From positions 1-64,000 of the forward strand of contig NZ_FNJU01000011.1 in assembly GCF_900104555.1 (NCBI RefSeq): a stretch of DNA of 64,000 nucleotides. Direction: 5' to 3'. Below, in pieces: positions 1-8,946 of this stretch. The notes below the pieces were generated by a model, which searched no databases, had not been told where the DNA came from, and worked only from the letters and a program-made list of their open reading frames with translations. The stretch's first letter is position 1. Every line of letters begins with the position of its first letter. The position numbers and the translations under genes are program-made. This stretch comes from Litchfieldia salsa. Lineage in GTDB: Bacteria; Bacillota; Bacilli; Bacillales; Bacillaceae_L.

Positions 1-58
1 ACCTTCTTGGCGGATTGGCTTATGACCCGAGCCGATGGCTCCTGGAGCTAGACAATAG
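1..58. repeat. Edge of a probable dispersed Bacillaceae palindromic repeat
   Basis: The minus strand reads as an element starting near TTGTCTAGCTCCAGGAGCC and continuing with CTCGGGTCATAAGCCAATCC. From memory, this pattern resembles short GC-richer repeats scattered in intergenic regions of many Bacillaceae genomes. It is clearly richer in GC than its surroundings and carries no reading frame of note. It runs off the window edge, so its full length and partner arm cannot be seen. The identification is recall plus base composition, not a search. Confidence 0.5.
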
Positions 59-60
59 AA

Positions 61-104
61 AAGCGAGAAAGAAGATCATAACATCTCCTATCTCGCGCTT
101 TCAC
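61..104 (-). terminator. Probable intrinsic terminator after hisC
   Basis: On the minus strand, just after the hisC stop, GCGAGA near 97 pairs with TCTCGC near 67 and is followed by TTTTCT. The loop holds a smaller AGGAGAT/ATCTTCTT pairing. It would end the trp-hisC transcript. The T tract is short, so efficiency may be partial. Confidence 0.5.
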
Positions 105-105
105 G

Positions 106-1206
106 TTAAACTTTTGCTTTTTGAGATTGTAGCATTTCAGCTAAAAGACGAATGATGTCTGAGTTTTGTTCCTCTGTCCCAACAGTAATTCTAACACTTG
201 TAGGAAATCCGAGCGCATTACCTGACCTTACAATAACCCCTCGCTCAAGTAAATACTGGAACACTTGATTTCCTTCTTGCTTGAAATCTATTAAGATAAA
301 ATTCCCTTGTGATTGATAGTAGGAAAGATCATACTCCTTACAAAATGAATAGAATTGTGCCAAACCGGCTTTATTCTTTTTAACACATTCTTGTATAAAG
401 GCTTGATCCCCAATCGCTGCATTTGCAGCTGCTTGGGCCACTCTTGTCGTATTGAAAGGCTCACGTGCTGGTTCGATTTGTCCAATTAATCGGCTCGATC
501 CAATTCCATAACCAATACGCAATGATGCTAAACCATATGCCTTCGAGAATGTACGGAGAACCACTACATTTTGATAACTACTTAATAATTCAATTGTTTC
601 AGGGTAATCATCTGCGTCAACATATTCATAATAGGCTTCATCTAGAACGATAAGTACATGCTCTGGAACTTGACTTACAAATGAAAGCAACTTCTCTTTA
701 TTAACATAAGTACCTGTTGGATTGTTCGGACTGCAAATCCATACAATTTGAGTATTATCATCGATTGACGCTAACATCTCAGGCAAGTTATGCTCACCAT
801 TTACCAATTCGACTTCCCTTATCTCAGCACCTTCAATAACTGCATTATGTTTATATTGTGGGAAAGAAGGTGTTGGCATTACTGTATTTTTCCCTGGAGC
901 TAAAAGGGCTCTACAAATAATTTGAATGACTTCGTCAGATCCATTTCCGAAAATGATTTGTGATCCCTCTACCCCCAAATGCTTAGACAACGTTTGTCTT
1001 AACTCAGTAGAATAACCATCCGGGTATAATGCAAGTGTATTAAGTTCTGTTACTATAGCTTGTTTTGCTTTTTCAGAGCATCCATATGGATTTTCATTCG
1101 ATGCTAACTTCGTAATTTTTTTTAATCCAAACTCTCTTTTTACTTCTTCAATCGGCTTACCGGGTTGATATGGCTTCAAATCTAATAACTGCTCTTTAAT
1201 TTCCAT
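106..1206 (-). CDS. hisC: Histidinol-phosphate aminotransferase HisC
   Basis: This is a PLP-dependent fold-type I aminotransferase of 366 aa that converts imidazole-acetol phosphate to histidinol phosphate. In Bacillus it also transaminates prephenate or aromatic keto acids. Seen in the protein: ASNENPYG near the N terminus, the CSPNNPTGT segment, the DEAYYEY segment, the [14 protein letters not shown] lysine motif and [10 protein letters not shown] near the end. The length matches the family. It is the last gene of the trp cluster, 8 nt after the trpA stop, with GAGGTG upstream of the ATG. Its position after trpA is the B. subtilis arrangement and fits a dual role in histidine and Tyr/Phe synthesis. 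Confidence 0.95.
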   Translation of the reverse strand: MEIKEQLLDLKPYQPGKPIEEVKREFGLKKITKLASNENPYGCSEKAKQAIVTELNTLALYPDGYSTELRQTLSKHLGVEGSQIIFGNGSDEVIQIICRALLAPGKNTVMPTPSFPQYKHNAVIEGAEIREVELVNGEHNLPEMLASIDDNTQIVWICSPNNPTGTYVNKEKLLSFVSQVPEHVLIVLDEAYYEYVDADDYPETIELLSSYQNVVVLRTFSKAYGLASLRIGYGIGSSRLIGQIEPAREPFNTTRVAQAAANAAIGDQAFIQECVKKNKAGLAQFYSFCKEYDLSYYQSQGNFILIDFKQEGNQVFQYLLERGVIVRSGNALGFPTSVRITVGTEEQNSDIIRLLAEMLQSQKAKV

Positions 1207-1214
1207 TCCTACAA

Positions 1215-2033
1215 TTACACCTCACATGGTTTAATTGGCGCAATAATGGTTTCTACGTATCCTTTGAATTCTACCAGTGCCTTCTGTCTTGAAGTAGGAA
1301 GAAGTAAAGCTTCGTTTAATTCTTCAATCTTTCTTACAATTGCACTACCAATGACAATTCCGTCACAATGGTCTTGAAGTAAACGGACATGGTCAGCATT
1401 AGAAATACCAAAACCTACCGCTACTGGTATTTTACTATACTGCTTAACTTCAGTTAAAAACCCAAGTACATCTTCATTTAATGTATCCCTTACACCAGTT
1501 ACGCCCAATGAAGAAACACAATAAAGGAAGCCTTGTGCGTTATTTGCAATTTTTTCGATACGTTTTGAAGATGTTGGTGCTACTAAAGAGATATATTTAA
1601 TCCCCTGCTGTTGACACTCTTCACGAAGATGTTCACTTTCTTCATAAGGTAAATCAGGAACAAGTAGACCATCAACGCCATTTTTATGCGCTAAAGTAAA
1701 AAAGCGATCCTCTCCTAATTGTAGCACAGGATTGTAATAGGTAAATACTACAACAGGAATATTTAACCCTTTTTCTCTCATTTTACCCACTAAGTTCATT
1801 GCTTGTTCAAGTGTCATATTATTTTTTAATGCTCTTTGTGATGCTCTTTGAATGATTGGTCCATCTGCAAGTGGATCAGAATATGGGATTCCTAGTTCTA
1901 GAACAGATGCTCCAGCCTCTTGAAGGGCTAGTGCTAGCTCAATTGTCACATCTGGATGTGGATCACCTGCTACAATAAACGGAATAAACAAATGGTCAAC
2001 CTTTGGTAACCGTTCATTAAACGTTGTGTTCAT
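1215..2033 (-). CDS. trpA: Tryptophan synthase alpha subunit
   Basis: TrpA cleaves indole-3-glycerol phosphate to indole and glyceraldehyde 3-phosphate and works in an alpha2-beta2 complex with TrpB. The 272 aa TIM barrel shows the signature [14 protein letters not shown] near residue 45 with the catalytic Glu and Asp. It also shows [14 protein letters not shown] and the phosphate-binding VAVGFGIS and [10 protein letters not shown] loops. The start overlaps the end of trpB by 17 nt, which suggests translational coupling. The length is normal for the family. Confidence 0.95.
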   Translation of the reverse strand: MNTTFNERLPKVDHLFIPFIVAGDPHPDVTIELALALQEAGASVLELGIPYSDPLADGPIIQRASQRALKNNMTLEQAMNLVGKMREKGLNIPVVVFTYYNPVLQLGEDRFFTLAHKNGVDGLLVPDLPYEESEHLREECQQQGIKYISLVAPTSSKRIEKIANNAQGFLYCVSSLGVTGVRDTLNEDVLGFLTEVKQYSKIPVAVGFGISNADHVRLLQDHCDGIVIGSAIVRKIEELNEALLLPTSRQKALVEFKGYVETIIAPIKPCEV

Positions 2034-3225
2034 ATTCTATTCCTCCTTCGATAACCTCCATTAATGAGTGCACATCTTTATCCCCGCGCCCAGATAAACA
2101 AACTAGAATCGTTTCATCAGGCTTCATCATAGCTGCTATTTCAAACGTCTTTGCCAAAGCGTGTGCAGATTCAATTGCAGGAATAATGCCTTCTTCAATT
2201 GTAAGCCGCTGAAGTGCTTCAATTGCCTGTGCATCTGTAACGCTCTCATATTTAACTCTGCCTGTGTCAGCCAAGTAGGCATGTTCAGGACCCACACCTG
2301 GATAATCTAAACCAGCAGATATTGAATAAGGTTCTGTAATTTGGCCATACTCATCCTGTAATAAATAGGTAAGTGATCCATGAATAACTCCTTTTGTTCC
2401 TTTTGTAATAGTAGCTGCATGAAGATCCGAGTCGACACCTTTCCCAGCTGCCTCGACTCCAATCATTTCTACCTGATCTTCAAGAAACGGGTAAAACATA
2501 CCAATTGAATTACTTCCACCACCAACACACGCTACAATCTTAGTAGGCAGTTTTCCTTCTCTTTCTAAAAATTGACTTCTTGCCTCATCTCCAATAACTC
2601 GTTGAAAATCTCGAACCATTTTTGGATAAGGGTGTGGCCCTACAACAGAACCAATTATATAGAAATGGTCTGTACAATTTGATACCCAATAACGAATTGC
2701 TTCATTGGTTGCATCCTTTAATGTCTTATTTCCACTTGAAACCGGAATTACTTCCGCACCTAATAATTGCATACGAAAGACGTTCAGTTTTTGACGGGCA
2801 ATATCTTCTTCTCCCATGAATACCTTACATTCCATTCCGAATCTTGCAGCTACTGTTGCTGATGCAACACCATGCTGTCCTGCTCCAGTTTCAGCAATAA
2901 TTTTTTTCTTTCCCATTCTCTTTGCTAAAAGAGCCTGACCAATCGCATTATTAATTTTATGGGCACCTGTATGGTTTAAATCTTCTCTTTTCAGATATAT
3001 TTTAGCTCCACCTAAGCTCTTACTGACATTTTCTGCATAAGTTAGAGCTGTTGGACGTCCCGAGTACTCTTTCAAAATATCAAAATACTCTTTTTTAAAG
3101 GCATCATCTTCTAAGGCTTCTTTTAAAGCAATCTCAATTTCTTCTAGAGGTTGCATCAATGTTTCTGGCACAAATTTCCCGCCAAACTCACCAAAACGAC
3201 CATTATGATCTGGAACCTGTATCAT
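2017..3225 (-). CDS. trpB: Tryptophan synthase beta subunit
   Basis: TrpB is the PLP enzyme that condenses indole with serine. The 402 aa protein shows the PLP-lysine motif [12 protein letters not shown] near residue 90, [10 protein letters not shown] after it, and the phosphate-cradle [10 protein letters not shown]. The C-terminal CLSGRGDKD is typical of the family. Both ends overlap neighbours, trpF by 23 nt and trpA by 17 nt. Length and motif order match the TrpB1 type that pairs with TrpA. Confidence 0.96.
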   Translation of the reverse strand: MIQVPDHNGRFGEFGGKFVPETLMQPLEEIEIALKEALEDDAFKKEYFDILKEYSGRPTALTYAENVSKSLGGAKIYLKREDLNHTGAHKINNAIGQALLAKRMGKKKIIAETGAGQHGVASATVAARFGMECKVFMGEEDIARQKLNVFRMQLLGAEVIPVSSGNKTLKDATNEAIRYWVSNCTDHFYIIGSVVGPHPYPKMVRDFQRVIGDEARSQFLEREGKLPTKIVACVGGGSNSIGMFYPFLEDQVEMIGVEAAGKGVDSDLHAATITKGTKGVIHGSLTYLLQDEYGQITEPYSISAGLDYPGVGPEHAYLADTGRVKYESVTDAQAIEALQRLTIEEGIIPAIESAHALAKTFEIAAMMKPDETILVCLSGRGDKDVHSLMEVIEGGIEYEHNV

Positions 3226-3874
3226 ATAGCTTCACCTGCTCTTCAATTTTTTTTATAATTTCTTTATCTTTTATATTATTTAACTCTATTCCACTAGATA
3301 GATCTATCCCATCTATTTGAAACGTTAATAATTCTTTAAGATTATCTTTGTTTACACCACCAGCTATATAGCATGGTACCCCTTGACGTTTTGCTTCTTT
3401 TATATATTGCGGGATAAAGCTCCAATCAAATACTTCACCAGAACCACCCCACATCCCTTTCACCTTACTATCAATAACATAGGCATCCGCGATTCCACTA
3501 TAATCTTCCATATGTTTAAAACTGTTGTCAGAATGGTGAATGACTTTCCAAACCTCTCTATTTAATACCGTTTTTATTTCTGTAAGCATTTGAGGAGATT
3601 CTGTTCCATGACATTGAATAACTGATAAAGGAACCTTAGATACAACAGATAGAATTTCATCAATAGCTGAATTTACAAATACACCAACTAGTTTCTTTGA
3701 TCTGACATCTACATGTTCTAACCAAGACTTTAAATCTTCAGGACGCACTTCCCTTTTACTCTTAGCAAAAATAAAACCCAGATACTGTGCCTGACTAGAA
3801 GCGGTTATCTTCAAATCAACTAATGATTTATTACCACAATATTTAACTTTAAGCGAATCCTTAATGTTCACCAT
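3203..3874 (-). CDS. trpF: Phosphoribosylanthranilate isomerase TrpF
   Basis: TrpF converts phosphoribosylanthranilate to CdRP in tryptophan synthesis. The frame stays open to 3928, but family comparison ([14 protein letters not shown] at the N terminus) places the start at the internal ATG at 3874, giving 223 aa. This start overlaps trpC by 14 nt, as is normal in this operon. Visible signatures are the KYCG cysteine motif, [12 protein letters not shown], the catalytic-Asp strand [10 protein letters not shown], and the phosphate-binding IAGGVN and IDLSSGIE. The start is a judgement and the function is clear. Confidence 0.92.
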   Translation of the reverse strand: MVNIKDSLKVKYCGNKSLVDLKITASSQAQYLGFIFAKSKREVRPEDLKSWLEHVDVRSKKLVGVFVNSAIDEILSVVSKVPLSVIQCHGTESPQMLTEIKTVLNREVWKVIHHSDNSFKHMEDYSGIADAYVIDSKVKGMWGGSGEVFDWSFIPQYIKEAKRQGVPCYIAGGVNKDNLKELLTFQIDGIDLSSGIELNNIKDKEIIKKIEEQVKLYDTGSRS

Positions 3875-4616
3875 ATAAAGCCCTAATACCCATACTTGGC
3901 TTTTCAAGTCGCATAAATGCCTCACCAATCAATACAGCTTTTGCGCCATATTCCCGAACACGATTTAGGTCGTTCGGAGTATGAATTCCACTTTCACTTA
4001 CTAATATACTGTCCTTTGGGATATACTCTGCCAATTCCTGTGTTTGGTTAAGACTTGTTTCAAAGGTTTTAAGATTACGGTTATTGACACCCAATATTTT
4101 AGGAGAGAATTGTTTCAAGATTCTTTCTAGTGTATCAATTGAGTGTACCTCGACTAAACACTCTAAACCTTTTTCATATGCTTCTTGATAAAACTCATAT
4201 AATTGTGAAGGCTCTAGAACCTCACCAATTAAAAGAATGGCATCGGCTCCAATTTGAACACTTTGCTCTATCTGCCTAGAATCAATGATAAAATCCTTTC
4301 TTAATACAGGAACATCAACAATCTCTTTTACTTCAATTAAATATTGGATCGCACCTTTAAAAAATTTTTCATCGGTTAAGACAGACATTGCATCTACTTT
4401 AGCAAATTTGTAGTCTTTGGCTATCTCAAGATGGTTAAAATTTTCACGAATAATGCCTTTTGATGGAGAAGCTTTTTTAATTTCTGCAATCAACGCTGGT
4501 TTTCTATCAGAATGAGTAAGTGCTTGATAGAGAGATTTTCTTTCTATCATTTTATTTTCTGGCATGTAAAGACGTTCTAATTCAATCTTTTTTTGTTCAA
4601 TAATCTTATTAAGCAT
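3861..4616 (-). CDS. trpC: Indole-3-glycerol phosphate synthase TrpC
   Basis: TrpC closes the indole ring by converting CdRP to indole-3-glycerol phosphate. The frame opens at 4637, but the internal ATG at 4616 (MLNKIIEQKK) matches the family start and gives 251 aa. It overlaps trpD by 8 nt. Signatures are EIKKASPSKG near residue 50, SVLTDEKFFKG, VLRKDFIID, ILGVNNRNLKTF and LVSESGI. These carry the catalytic Lys and Glu residues of the TIM barrel. TrpC is separate from TrpF here, as in Bacillus and unlike the enteric fusion. Confidence 0.94.
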   Translation of the reverse strand: MLNKIIEQKKIELERLYMPENKMIERKSLYQALTHSDRKPALIAEIKKASPSKGIIRENFNHLEIAKDYKFAKVDAMSVLTDEKFFKGAIQYLIEVKEIVDVPVLRKDFIIDSRQIEQSVQIGADAILLIGEVLEPSQLYEFYQEAYEKGLECLVEVHSIDTLERILKQFSPKILGVNNRNLKTFETSLNQTQELAEYIPKDSILVSESGIHTPNDLNRVREYGAKAVLIGEAFMRLEKPSMGIRALYGEH

Positions 4617-5628
4617 ATTTTTCAACCTTTCGAGCACGTAGTTTATTAAAATGCTCTTTTACTAGACCATTTTGCAAAGCATCTTTCACTAGTAAGACAC
4701 CTTTATTAATCGTTTCTACTTTACCAGCAACATACAACGCTACCGCTGAATTTATAATAACAATATTGGTTGCACTCTCATTAGATTTATTACACATAAT
4801 ATCTTGAATCATTGCTGCACTTTCTTCTGATGAAGATACTACTAATTCGTCTAAACAACCTCTAGTAAGACCTACATCCTCAGGCTTCAAGGTGAACCTA
4901 CTAATCTGACCATTCTTCAATTCAACGACATCAGTTTCATTTGTGATTGTCACTTCATCTAACCCATCTCTACCAGTTACGAATAACACATGCTCTGAAC
5001 CAAGTGTTTTCAATGTCTCGGCCATTTTTTCCGCATAATCAGTTGAATAAACACCAATCACCTGTTTTTTACACCCTGTTGGATTTGATAAAGGACCTAA
5101 CAAGTTAAAAATAGTTCTAAATCCGATTTCCTTCCTTGGCAAAACTGCATGCCTCATCGCAGAGTGATAAAGAGGGGCAAATAAAAAACTCATACCGTTC
5201 TCGTTTAAAGCAGTGATTGCTTGCTCCCTCGTACCTTGTGTTTCTATACCTAGTTTTTCAAGCACATCAGCACTACCGCTTTTTGATGAAACTGCACGAT
5301 TACCATGTTTTGCAACTTTTACACCTAGAGAAGAAACGATAATGGCCGAGGCAGTAGAAATATTAAAAGTTTGCGTACCATCCCCACCAGTTCCACAAGT
5401 ATCAATCACGTCGCCTTGATACTCAAGTGTCGTCATATGAGTTCTCATCGCTCTAGCAAAACCCGTCATTTCATCAACAGTTTCACCGCGAAATCTCATG
5501 ATCGATAACAGACTAGCAATTTGACTAGCAGTTGCTCTTCCTTCCATAATTTCATTCATTATTTTAAATGAGTCCTGTTCAGACAAAGTATTTCCTTGAA
5601 CACACTTATTTAAGAGTTCTTTAAACAT
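4609..5628 (-). CDS. trpD: Anthranilate phosphoribosyltransferase TrpD
   Basis: TrpD transfers phosphoribose from PRPP to anthranilate. The PRPP/Mg motif DTCGTGGDGTQTFN is clear, followed by KHGNRAVSSKSGSADVLE and the FLFAPLYHSAMRH segment of the anthranilate site. The start was set at the ATG at 5628 (MFKELLNKC), giving 339 aa. The longer frame to 5670 adds a basic stretch that lies inside trpE. The 8-nt overlap with trpE repeats the pattern of the operon. The second subunit of anthranilate synthase (TrpG/PabA) is not in the window. In B. subtilis it is shared with folate synthesis at another locus. Confidence 0.94.
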   Translation of the reverse strand: MFKELLNKCVQGNTLSEQDSFKIMNEIMEGRATASQIASLLSIMRFRGETVDEMTGFARAMRTHMTTLEYQGDVIDTCGTGGDGTQTFNISTASAIIVSSLGVKVAKHGNRAVSSKSGSADVLEKLGIETQGTREQAITALNENGMSFLFAPLYHSAMRHAVLPRKEIGFRTIFNLLGPLSNPTGCKKQVIGVYSTDYAEKMAETLKTLGSEHVLFVTGRDGLDEVTITNETDVVELKNGQISRFTLKPEDVGLTRGCLDELVVSSSEESAAMIQDIMCNKSNESATNIVIINSAVALYVAGKVETINKGVLLVKDALQNGLVKEHFNKLRARKVEKYA

Positions 5629-7141
5629 AAAGATCCTCCTGTTCACTAAAAGTTTTTTGAGCAACTTCAATGGTTTTGATTAATGCACTTGCCTTATTTC
5701 TTGTCTCTTTCCATTCAAGTTCTGGTATAGAATCAGCTACAACACCTGCACCAGCTTGAACATAAGCAATTCCATCCTTTAGTACGATTGTTCTAATCGT
5801 TATGCAAGAATCTATGTTTCCATCAAAACCGATATATGCAACAGTGCCAGCATATAAATTCCTAGCTGTCGGTTCTAATTCATTTAGAATCTGCATAGCA
5901 CGGATTTTAGGTGCACCTGAAACAGTTCCTGCTGGAAAAGCTGCAATTAATGCATCGATCGGATCAATTCTTTCATCTAATATACCTGTTACTTTAGAAA
6001 TTAAATGCATAACATGGGAGAATCGGCCAAGCTCCATTAATACAGGTGTATTTACACTTCCATATTTCGCAACTCTACCAATATCATTCCTAGCTAAATC
6101 TACCAACATATAATGCTCTGCTTGTTCCTTCTTATCGTTCTTTAATTCCTCTTCAAGTCGTAAGTCCTCTTCTTCTGTTCGACCTCGTCTTCTTGTACCT
6201 GCAATCGGATGAATTTCAAGATGGGTATTGTCAATTTTTATAAGTCTTTCTGGCGAACTACCAACAATTTCAAGATCATCAATTTTAATATAAAATAAAT
6301 ATGGTGATGGATTAACCATTCTCAACACTCGATATAATTGAAAGCCAGTAACATTAACAGGAATTTCAAAGCGTTGTGATAGTACTGCCTGAAAAACATC
6401 CCCTGCCGCAATATATTCTTTAATTTTATTTACATCTTCGATAAACTTTTCTTTCTCGTAGTTTGATTTAACACCTTCAAATGAGACATCTACTGAATAT
6501 TCATTTTCCAGTTTCAACTCCTGTTGATTACCCTGATGCATGATTTTAGAAATATACATATTAATCTTAGAATAGGCGTGCTCCAATATTGCCAGTTTAC
6601 TATTATCATTCTCATCGCCATTCAACCTAACGTTATGAATAAAGATCACTTCTCGTTCATGATGATCGTAGGCGATAATTGTTTCACAGAAGAAAAACTG
6701 TTGTCGTTCTACATTAATATCTTTATTAGGATTTTCTTCTACTTTCTCAAATGTAGAAATGGAATCATAGCCAAGATAACCAACAGCTCCTCCGCTAAAA
6801 GGAATATCCAACTCTATTTTCTTTATAGCAAGGGTTTGCTCTACCCAGTTAAAGGCTTCCTTTAGAGTCTCTTTCTTAATTAATTTCTGTTTACTTTCAT
6901 TCTTTACGGTAAAAACACCGCTGTTCTCTTGAATAAAGAGAAATGGCTTTAAACCAATGAACGAGTATCTTGACCAAGATGACTCATCATCTTTACTCTC
7001 TAGTAAAAACGAAGCATCACTCTCAACATTTTGAAATATTTGAATGGGGGTTAATGTGTCAACAATAAACCGTTTAATAATCGGTATTGTCTTATATTTA
7101 AGTGAATCTGATAAAAAAGAGGTTACATCAGGATTTGTCAT
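5621..7141 (-). CDS. trpE: Anthranilate synthase component I TrpE
   Basis: TrpE makes anthranilate from chorismate with ammonia from a glutamine amidotransferase subunit. The 506 aa protein has the N-terminal regulatory domain, with a tryptophan-site LLESKDDESSWSRYSFIG motif near residue 48. The chorismate-binding core shows GDVFQAVLSQRFE, PSPYLFYIKI, IAGTRRRGRT and PAGTVSGAPKIRAMQ. It is the first trp gene. The start ATG has GGAGG 9 nt upstream, and that ribosome binding site sits in a hairpin. Feedback inhibition by tryptophan and TRAP control of the leader are expected from the family and the leader sequence. Confidence 0.96.
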   Translation of the reverse strand: MTNPDVTSFLSDSLKYKTIPIIKRFIVDTLTPIQIFQNVESDASFLLESKDDESSWSRYSFIGLKPFLFIQENSGVFTVKNESKQKLIKKETLKEAFNWVEQTLAIKKIELDIPFSGGAVGYLGYDSISTFEKVEENPNKDINVERQQFFFCETIIAYDHHEREVIFIHNVRLNGDENDNSKLAILEHAYSKINMYISKIMHQGNQQELKLENEYSVDVSFEGVKSNYEKEKFIEDVNKIKEYIAAGDVFQAVLSQRFEIPVNVTGFQLYRVLRMVNPSPYLFYIKIDDLEIVGSSPERLIKIDNTHLEIHPIAGTRRRGRTEEEDLRLEEELKNDKKEQAEHYMLVDLARNDIGRVAKYGSVNTPVLMELGRFSHVMHLISKVTGILDERIDPIDALIAAFPAGTVSGAPKIRAMQILNELEPTARNLYAGTVAYIGFDGNIDSCITIRTIVLKDGIAYVQAGAGVVADSIPELEWKETRNKASALIKTIEVAQKTFSEQEDLYV

Positions 7142-7150
7142 TTTTTCATT

Positions 7151-7174
7151 CCTCCATATTTTTTATTTATGGAG
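7151..7174 (-). promoter_or_regulatory. Hairpin sequestering the trpE Shine-Dalgarno
   Basis: In the mRNA, CUCCAUA (7174-7168) can pair with UAUGGAG (7158-7152), a 7-bp stem with a 9-nt loop. The 3' arm contains the GGAG core of the trpE ribosome binding site. A second CCUCC at 7190-7186 could also pair with it. In B. subtilis, TRAP bound to the leader favours an SD-blocking hairpin at trpE. This looks like the same device, but that is inference. Confidence 0.6.
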
Positions 7175-7197
7175 AATGAGGTTTAGGAGGATTTTTA

Positions 7198-7233
7198 AAA
7201 AAATAAAACCCAAAGACATGTATTTGTCTTGGG
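7198..7233 (-). terminator. trp leader attenuator terminator
   Basis: On the minus strand CCCAAGACA (7233-7225) pairs with TGTCTTTGGG (7218-7209), with one bulged base, and is followed by TTTTATTTTTTT. It lies after the (G/U)AG clusters and before trpE, so it is the expected attenuation terminator. Bases just upstream (CTACCC, 7237-7232) overlap the 5' arm and could pair instead with GGGTAG at 7377-7372. That pairing is one possible antiterminator. Confidence 0.75.
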
Positions 7234-7257
7234 GTAGGAGTTGAACACTTAATAAAC

Positions 7258-7459
7258 CTAGCTAACCTCGGCTAAACTCACTCATTCTCTCAAAGTAAAT
7301 AACACAAACTAATATACATACAAAAGTAGTAAACCTTGTAGTATATCTAATTACCTGCCTATTTACTCTGACTACCCTATGCTCTGCTATGAAACACTGA
7401 TTTCTAAACTAATCTAAAATCTAATACTTACTTATTCTATACTCATAAAACACTATCTA
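7258..7459 (-). promoter_or_regulatory. TRAP-binding leader with clustered (G/U)AG triplets
   Basis: The minus-strand transcript holds about 23 (G/U)AG triplets. Cluster A is at 7459-7404, B at 7389-7347, and C at 7311-7258. Many neighbours are 5 nt apart: 7416, 7411, 7406; 7389, 7384, 7379, 7374; and 7279, 7274, 7269, 7264. TRAP, an 11-mer, binds eleven such triplets separated by 2-3 nt. The TRAP gene mtrB is in this window at 14485. Cluster C lies directly before the terminator. The total is about twice that needed for one TRAP ring. Triplet positions are read directly; TRAP binding is inference. Confidence 0.8.
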
Positions 7460-7464
7460 ATATA

Positions 7465-7494
7465 ATGTTATTACATATCCTTGCAATTTGTCAA
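7465..7494 (-). promoter_or_regulatory. SigA-type promoter of the trp operon
   Basis: On the minus strand TTGACA (7494-7489), an 18-nt spacer and TAACAT (7470-7465) form a promoter just after the aroH stop. The -35 is a perfect match and the -10 matches 4 of 6 bases. The start point would fall near 7458, at the first UAG triplet, giving a leader of about 315 nt. No terminator is seen between aroH and this promoter, so read-through from aroCBH is likely too. Confidence 0.65.
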
Positions 7495-7514
7495 CAATAC
7501 TCAGAAATTTAAAA

Positions 7515-7880
7515 TTATTCAGCCTTCAAGTCTGGTCTTAGACTAACAGCATTCCCTAGATAAATATGATTAATATTCTCTTGAGGAATTGATGTATTTA
7601 CCGTCATCATTACTCTTATACATTTTCTAAGTGAATTCGGTACAGGAATTTCCTGCATACACATTACGGGAACAAATGACCAACCCTCAATTTTTCTTAA
7701 AGCTGCTGCTGGAAAAACAGCATCAAGGTCATTTGTTACCGATATCAAAACCTGCGCTACATCTGTAGCTGCAATATGATTTTTACTGATCATTTCTTTT
7801 ACGAGTTCATCTGTAGCTTTAATGATTTCTACGTCATTATTTTCAGCTACTGTCGTAGCTCCCCTTACTCCTCTAATCAT
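7515..7880 (-). CDS. aroH: Chorismate mutase AroH
   Basis: This is a monofunctional AroH-class chorismate mutase that makes prephenate for Tyr and Phe. The start was set at the ATG at 7880 (MIRGVRGATT), which overlaps aroB by 8 nt and gives 121 aa. The family arginine in RGVRGATT, the ISVTNDLDAVFPA segment and CIRVMMTVNT with its active-site Arg are all present. The C-terminal LRPDL is conserved. It lies between aroB and the trp promoter, so it marks the Tyr/Phe versus Trp branch point. Confidence 0.93.
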   Translation of the reverse strand: MIRGVRGATTVAENNDVEIIKATDELVKEMISKNHIAATDVAQVLISVTNDLDAVFPAAALRKIEGWSFVPVMCMQEIPVPNSLRKCIRVMMTVNTSIPQENINHIYLGNAVSLRPDLKAE

Positions 7881-8946
7881 TACAAACCTCCCCAAGCATG
7901 GACCTGATCATTTCTTCATTTACCTGTACTAATTCGACAGTTCCAATTTCCCGAAGAAGAACCATTCGAATTTTATCTTCTTTTGATTTCTTATCTCTTT
8001 TCATTCTTTCTAAAAGTGATGTTGCACTCAAACCACTTGGAATTGAAATTGGAAATCCATATTGCTCAAACCAAGCCAGGAATGAATCATGGTTAAGTTC
8101 GATACCATAATGATTCTCACTCACTTTAATAGCAAATAGCATTCCTATCGCAACAGCATCTCCATGAGAAATCTGACCATACCCTAACTCTGCTTCAATC
8201 GCATGACCTAAGGTATGACCAAAATTTAAGTACGCACGAATTCCAGTTTCGTTTTCATCTTCATAAACAACATCAGCTTTCACTTTAATTCCACTAATGA
8301 TCATATGCTGTAGGTGTTCACCTTGTACGTCTGCCATCGAGTGAACATTCTTTTTCAACCAATTGTAAAGCTCTACATCTTTTATTAGCGCATGTTTAAT
8401 AACTTCTGCAAATCCAGATCTCATTTCACTCTCTGGTAAAGTTTTCAATAATGAAATATCATAAACAACAGATTCTGGTTGGTTAAATACACCAATCATA
8501 TTTTTACCCAGTTCATGGTTAATAGCCACTTTTCCACCTACAGCACTATCATGTGCTAAAAGTGTAGTAGGCATCTGAATAAAGGGGACTCCCCTCATGT
8601 ATGTAGCCGCAACAAATCCAGCTAAATCTCCCACAACTCCTCCACCAAGAGCGATGACAAGTGATGAACGGTCTAATTTCTCTTGGAGGGCGTGGGTGTG
8701 GCATTTGTAAAAAACATCAATTGATTTTGCTTTTTCTCCGCTTGGTATGATAAAAGAAGTAACAGGAAAATGTTCCTTTAATATCTCTTCTATATGTTTT
8801 AGATAATAATTACTGACATTTTCATCAGTAATTATTAAAATTTTCGTCACTTTTCCTTTTATAAACTCCGGAAGGTTTATTGATATATTTGATCCAACAT
8901 ACAAAGGATAATCCTTCGTTTGGGTCTTGATTTGAAGTACTTCCAT
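7873..8946 (-). CDS. aroB: 3-dehydroquinate synthase AroB
   Basis: AroB carries out the second step of the shikimate pathway, cyclising DAHP to 3-dehydroquinate with NAD and a metal ion. The 357 aa protein shows IIPSGEKAKS, the NAD-binding GGGVVGDLAGFVAATYMRG, the PTTLLAHDSAVGGK motif, and metal ligands in the NFGHTLGHAIE region. It starts one base after the aroC stop and overlaps aroH. Length and motifs match the bacterial family. Confidence 0.95.
   Translation of the reverse strand: MEVLQIKTQTKDYPLYVGSNISINLPEFIKGKVTKILIITDENVSNYYLKHIEEILKEHFPVTSFIIPSGEKAKSIDVFYKCHTHALQEKLDRSSLVIALGGGVVGDLAGFVAATYMRGVPFIQMPTTLLAHDSAVGGKVAINHELGKNMIGVFNQPESVVYDISLLKTLPESEMRSGFAEVIKHALIKDVELYNWLKKNVHSMADVQGEHLQHMIISGIKVKADVVYEDENETGIRAYLNFGHTLGHAIEAELGYGQISHGDAVAIGMLFAIKVSENHYGIELNHDSFLAWFEQYGFPISIPSGLSATSLLERMKRDKKSKEDKIRMVLLREIGTVELVQVNEEMIRSMLGEVCND

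Noticed and set aside
3875-3928. Longer trpF start at 3928, and similar upstream extensions of trpC, trpD, aroH, aroC, ndk, mtrB, hup, resA, rluB, dacB, scpA and scpB
   Set aside because: Family alignment from memory and ribosome binding site spacing favour the internal starts that were used.
5802-6113. 103-codon plus-strand frame inside trpE
   Set aside because: Antisense shadow of a clear gene with no ribosome binding site.
7258-7459. trp leader considered as a T-box riboswitch
   Set aside because: No T-box core or specifier stem was seen, while the phased (G/U)AG triplets and the presence of mtrB in the window fit TRAP.
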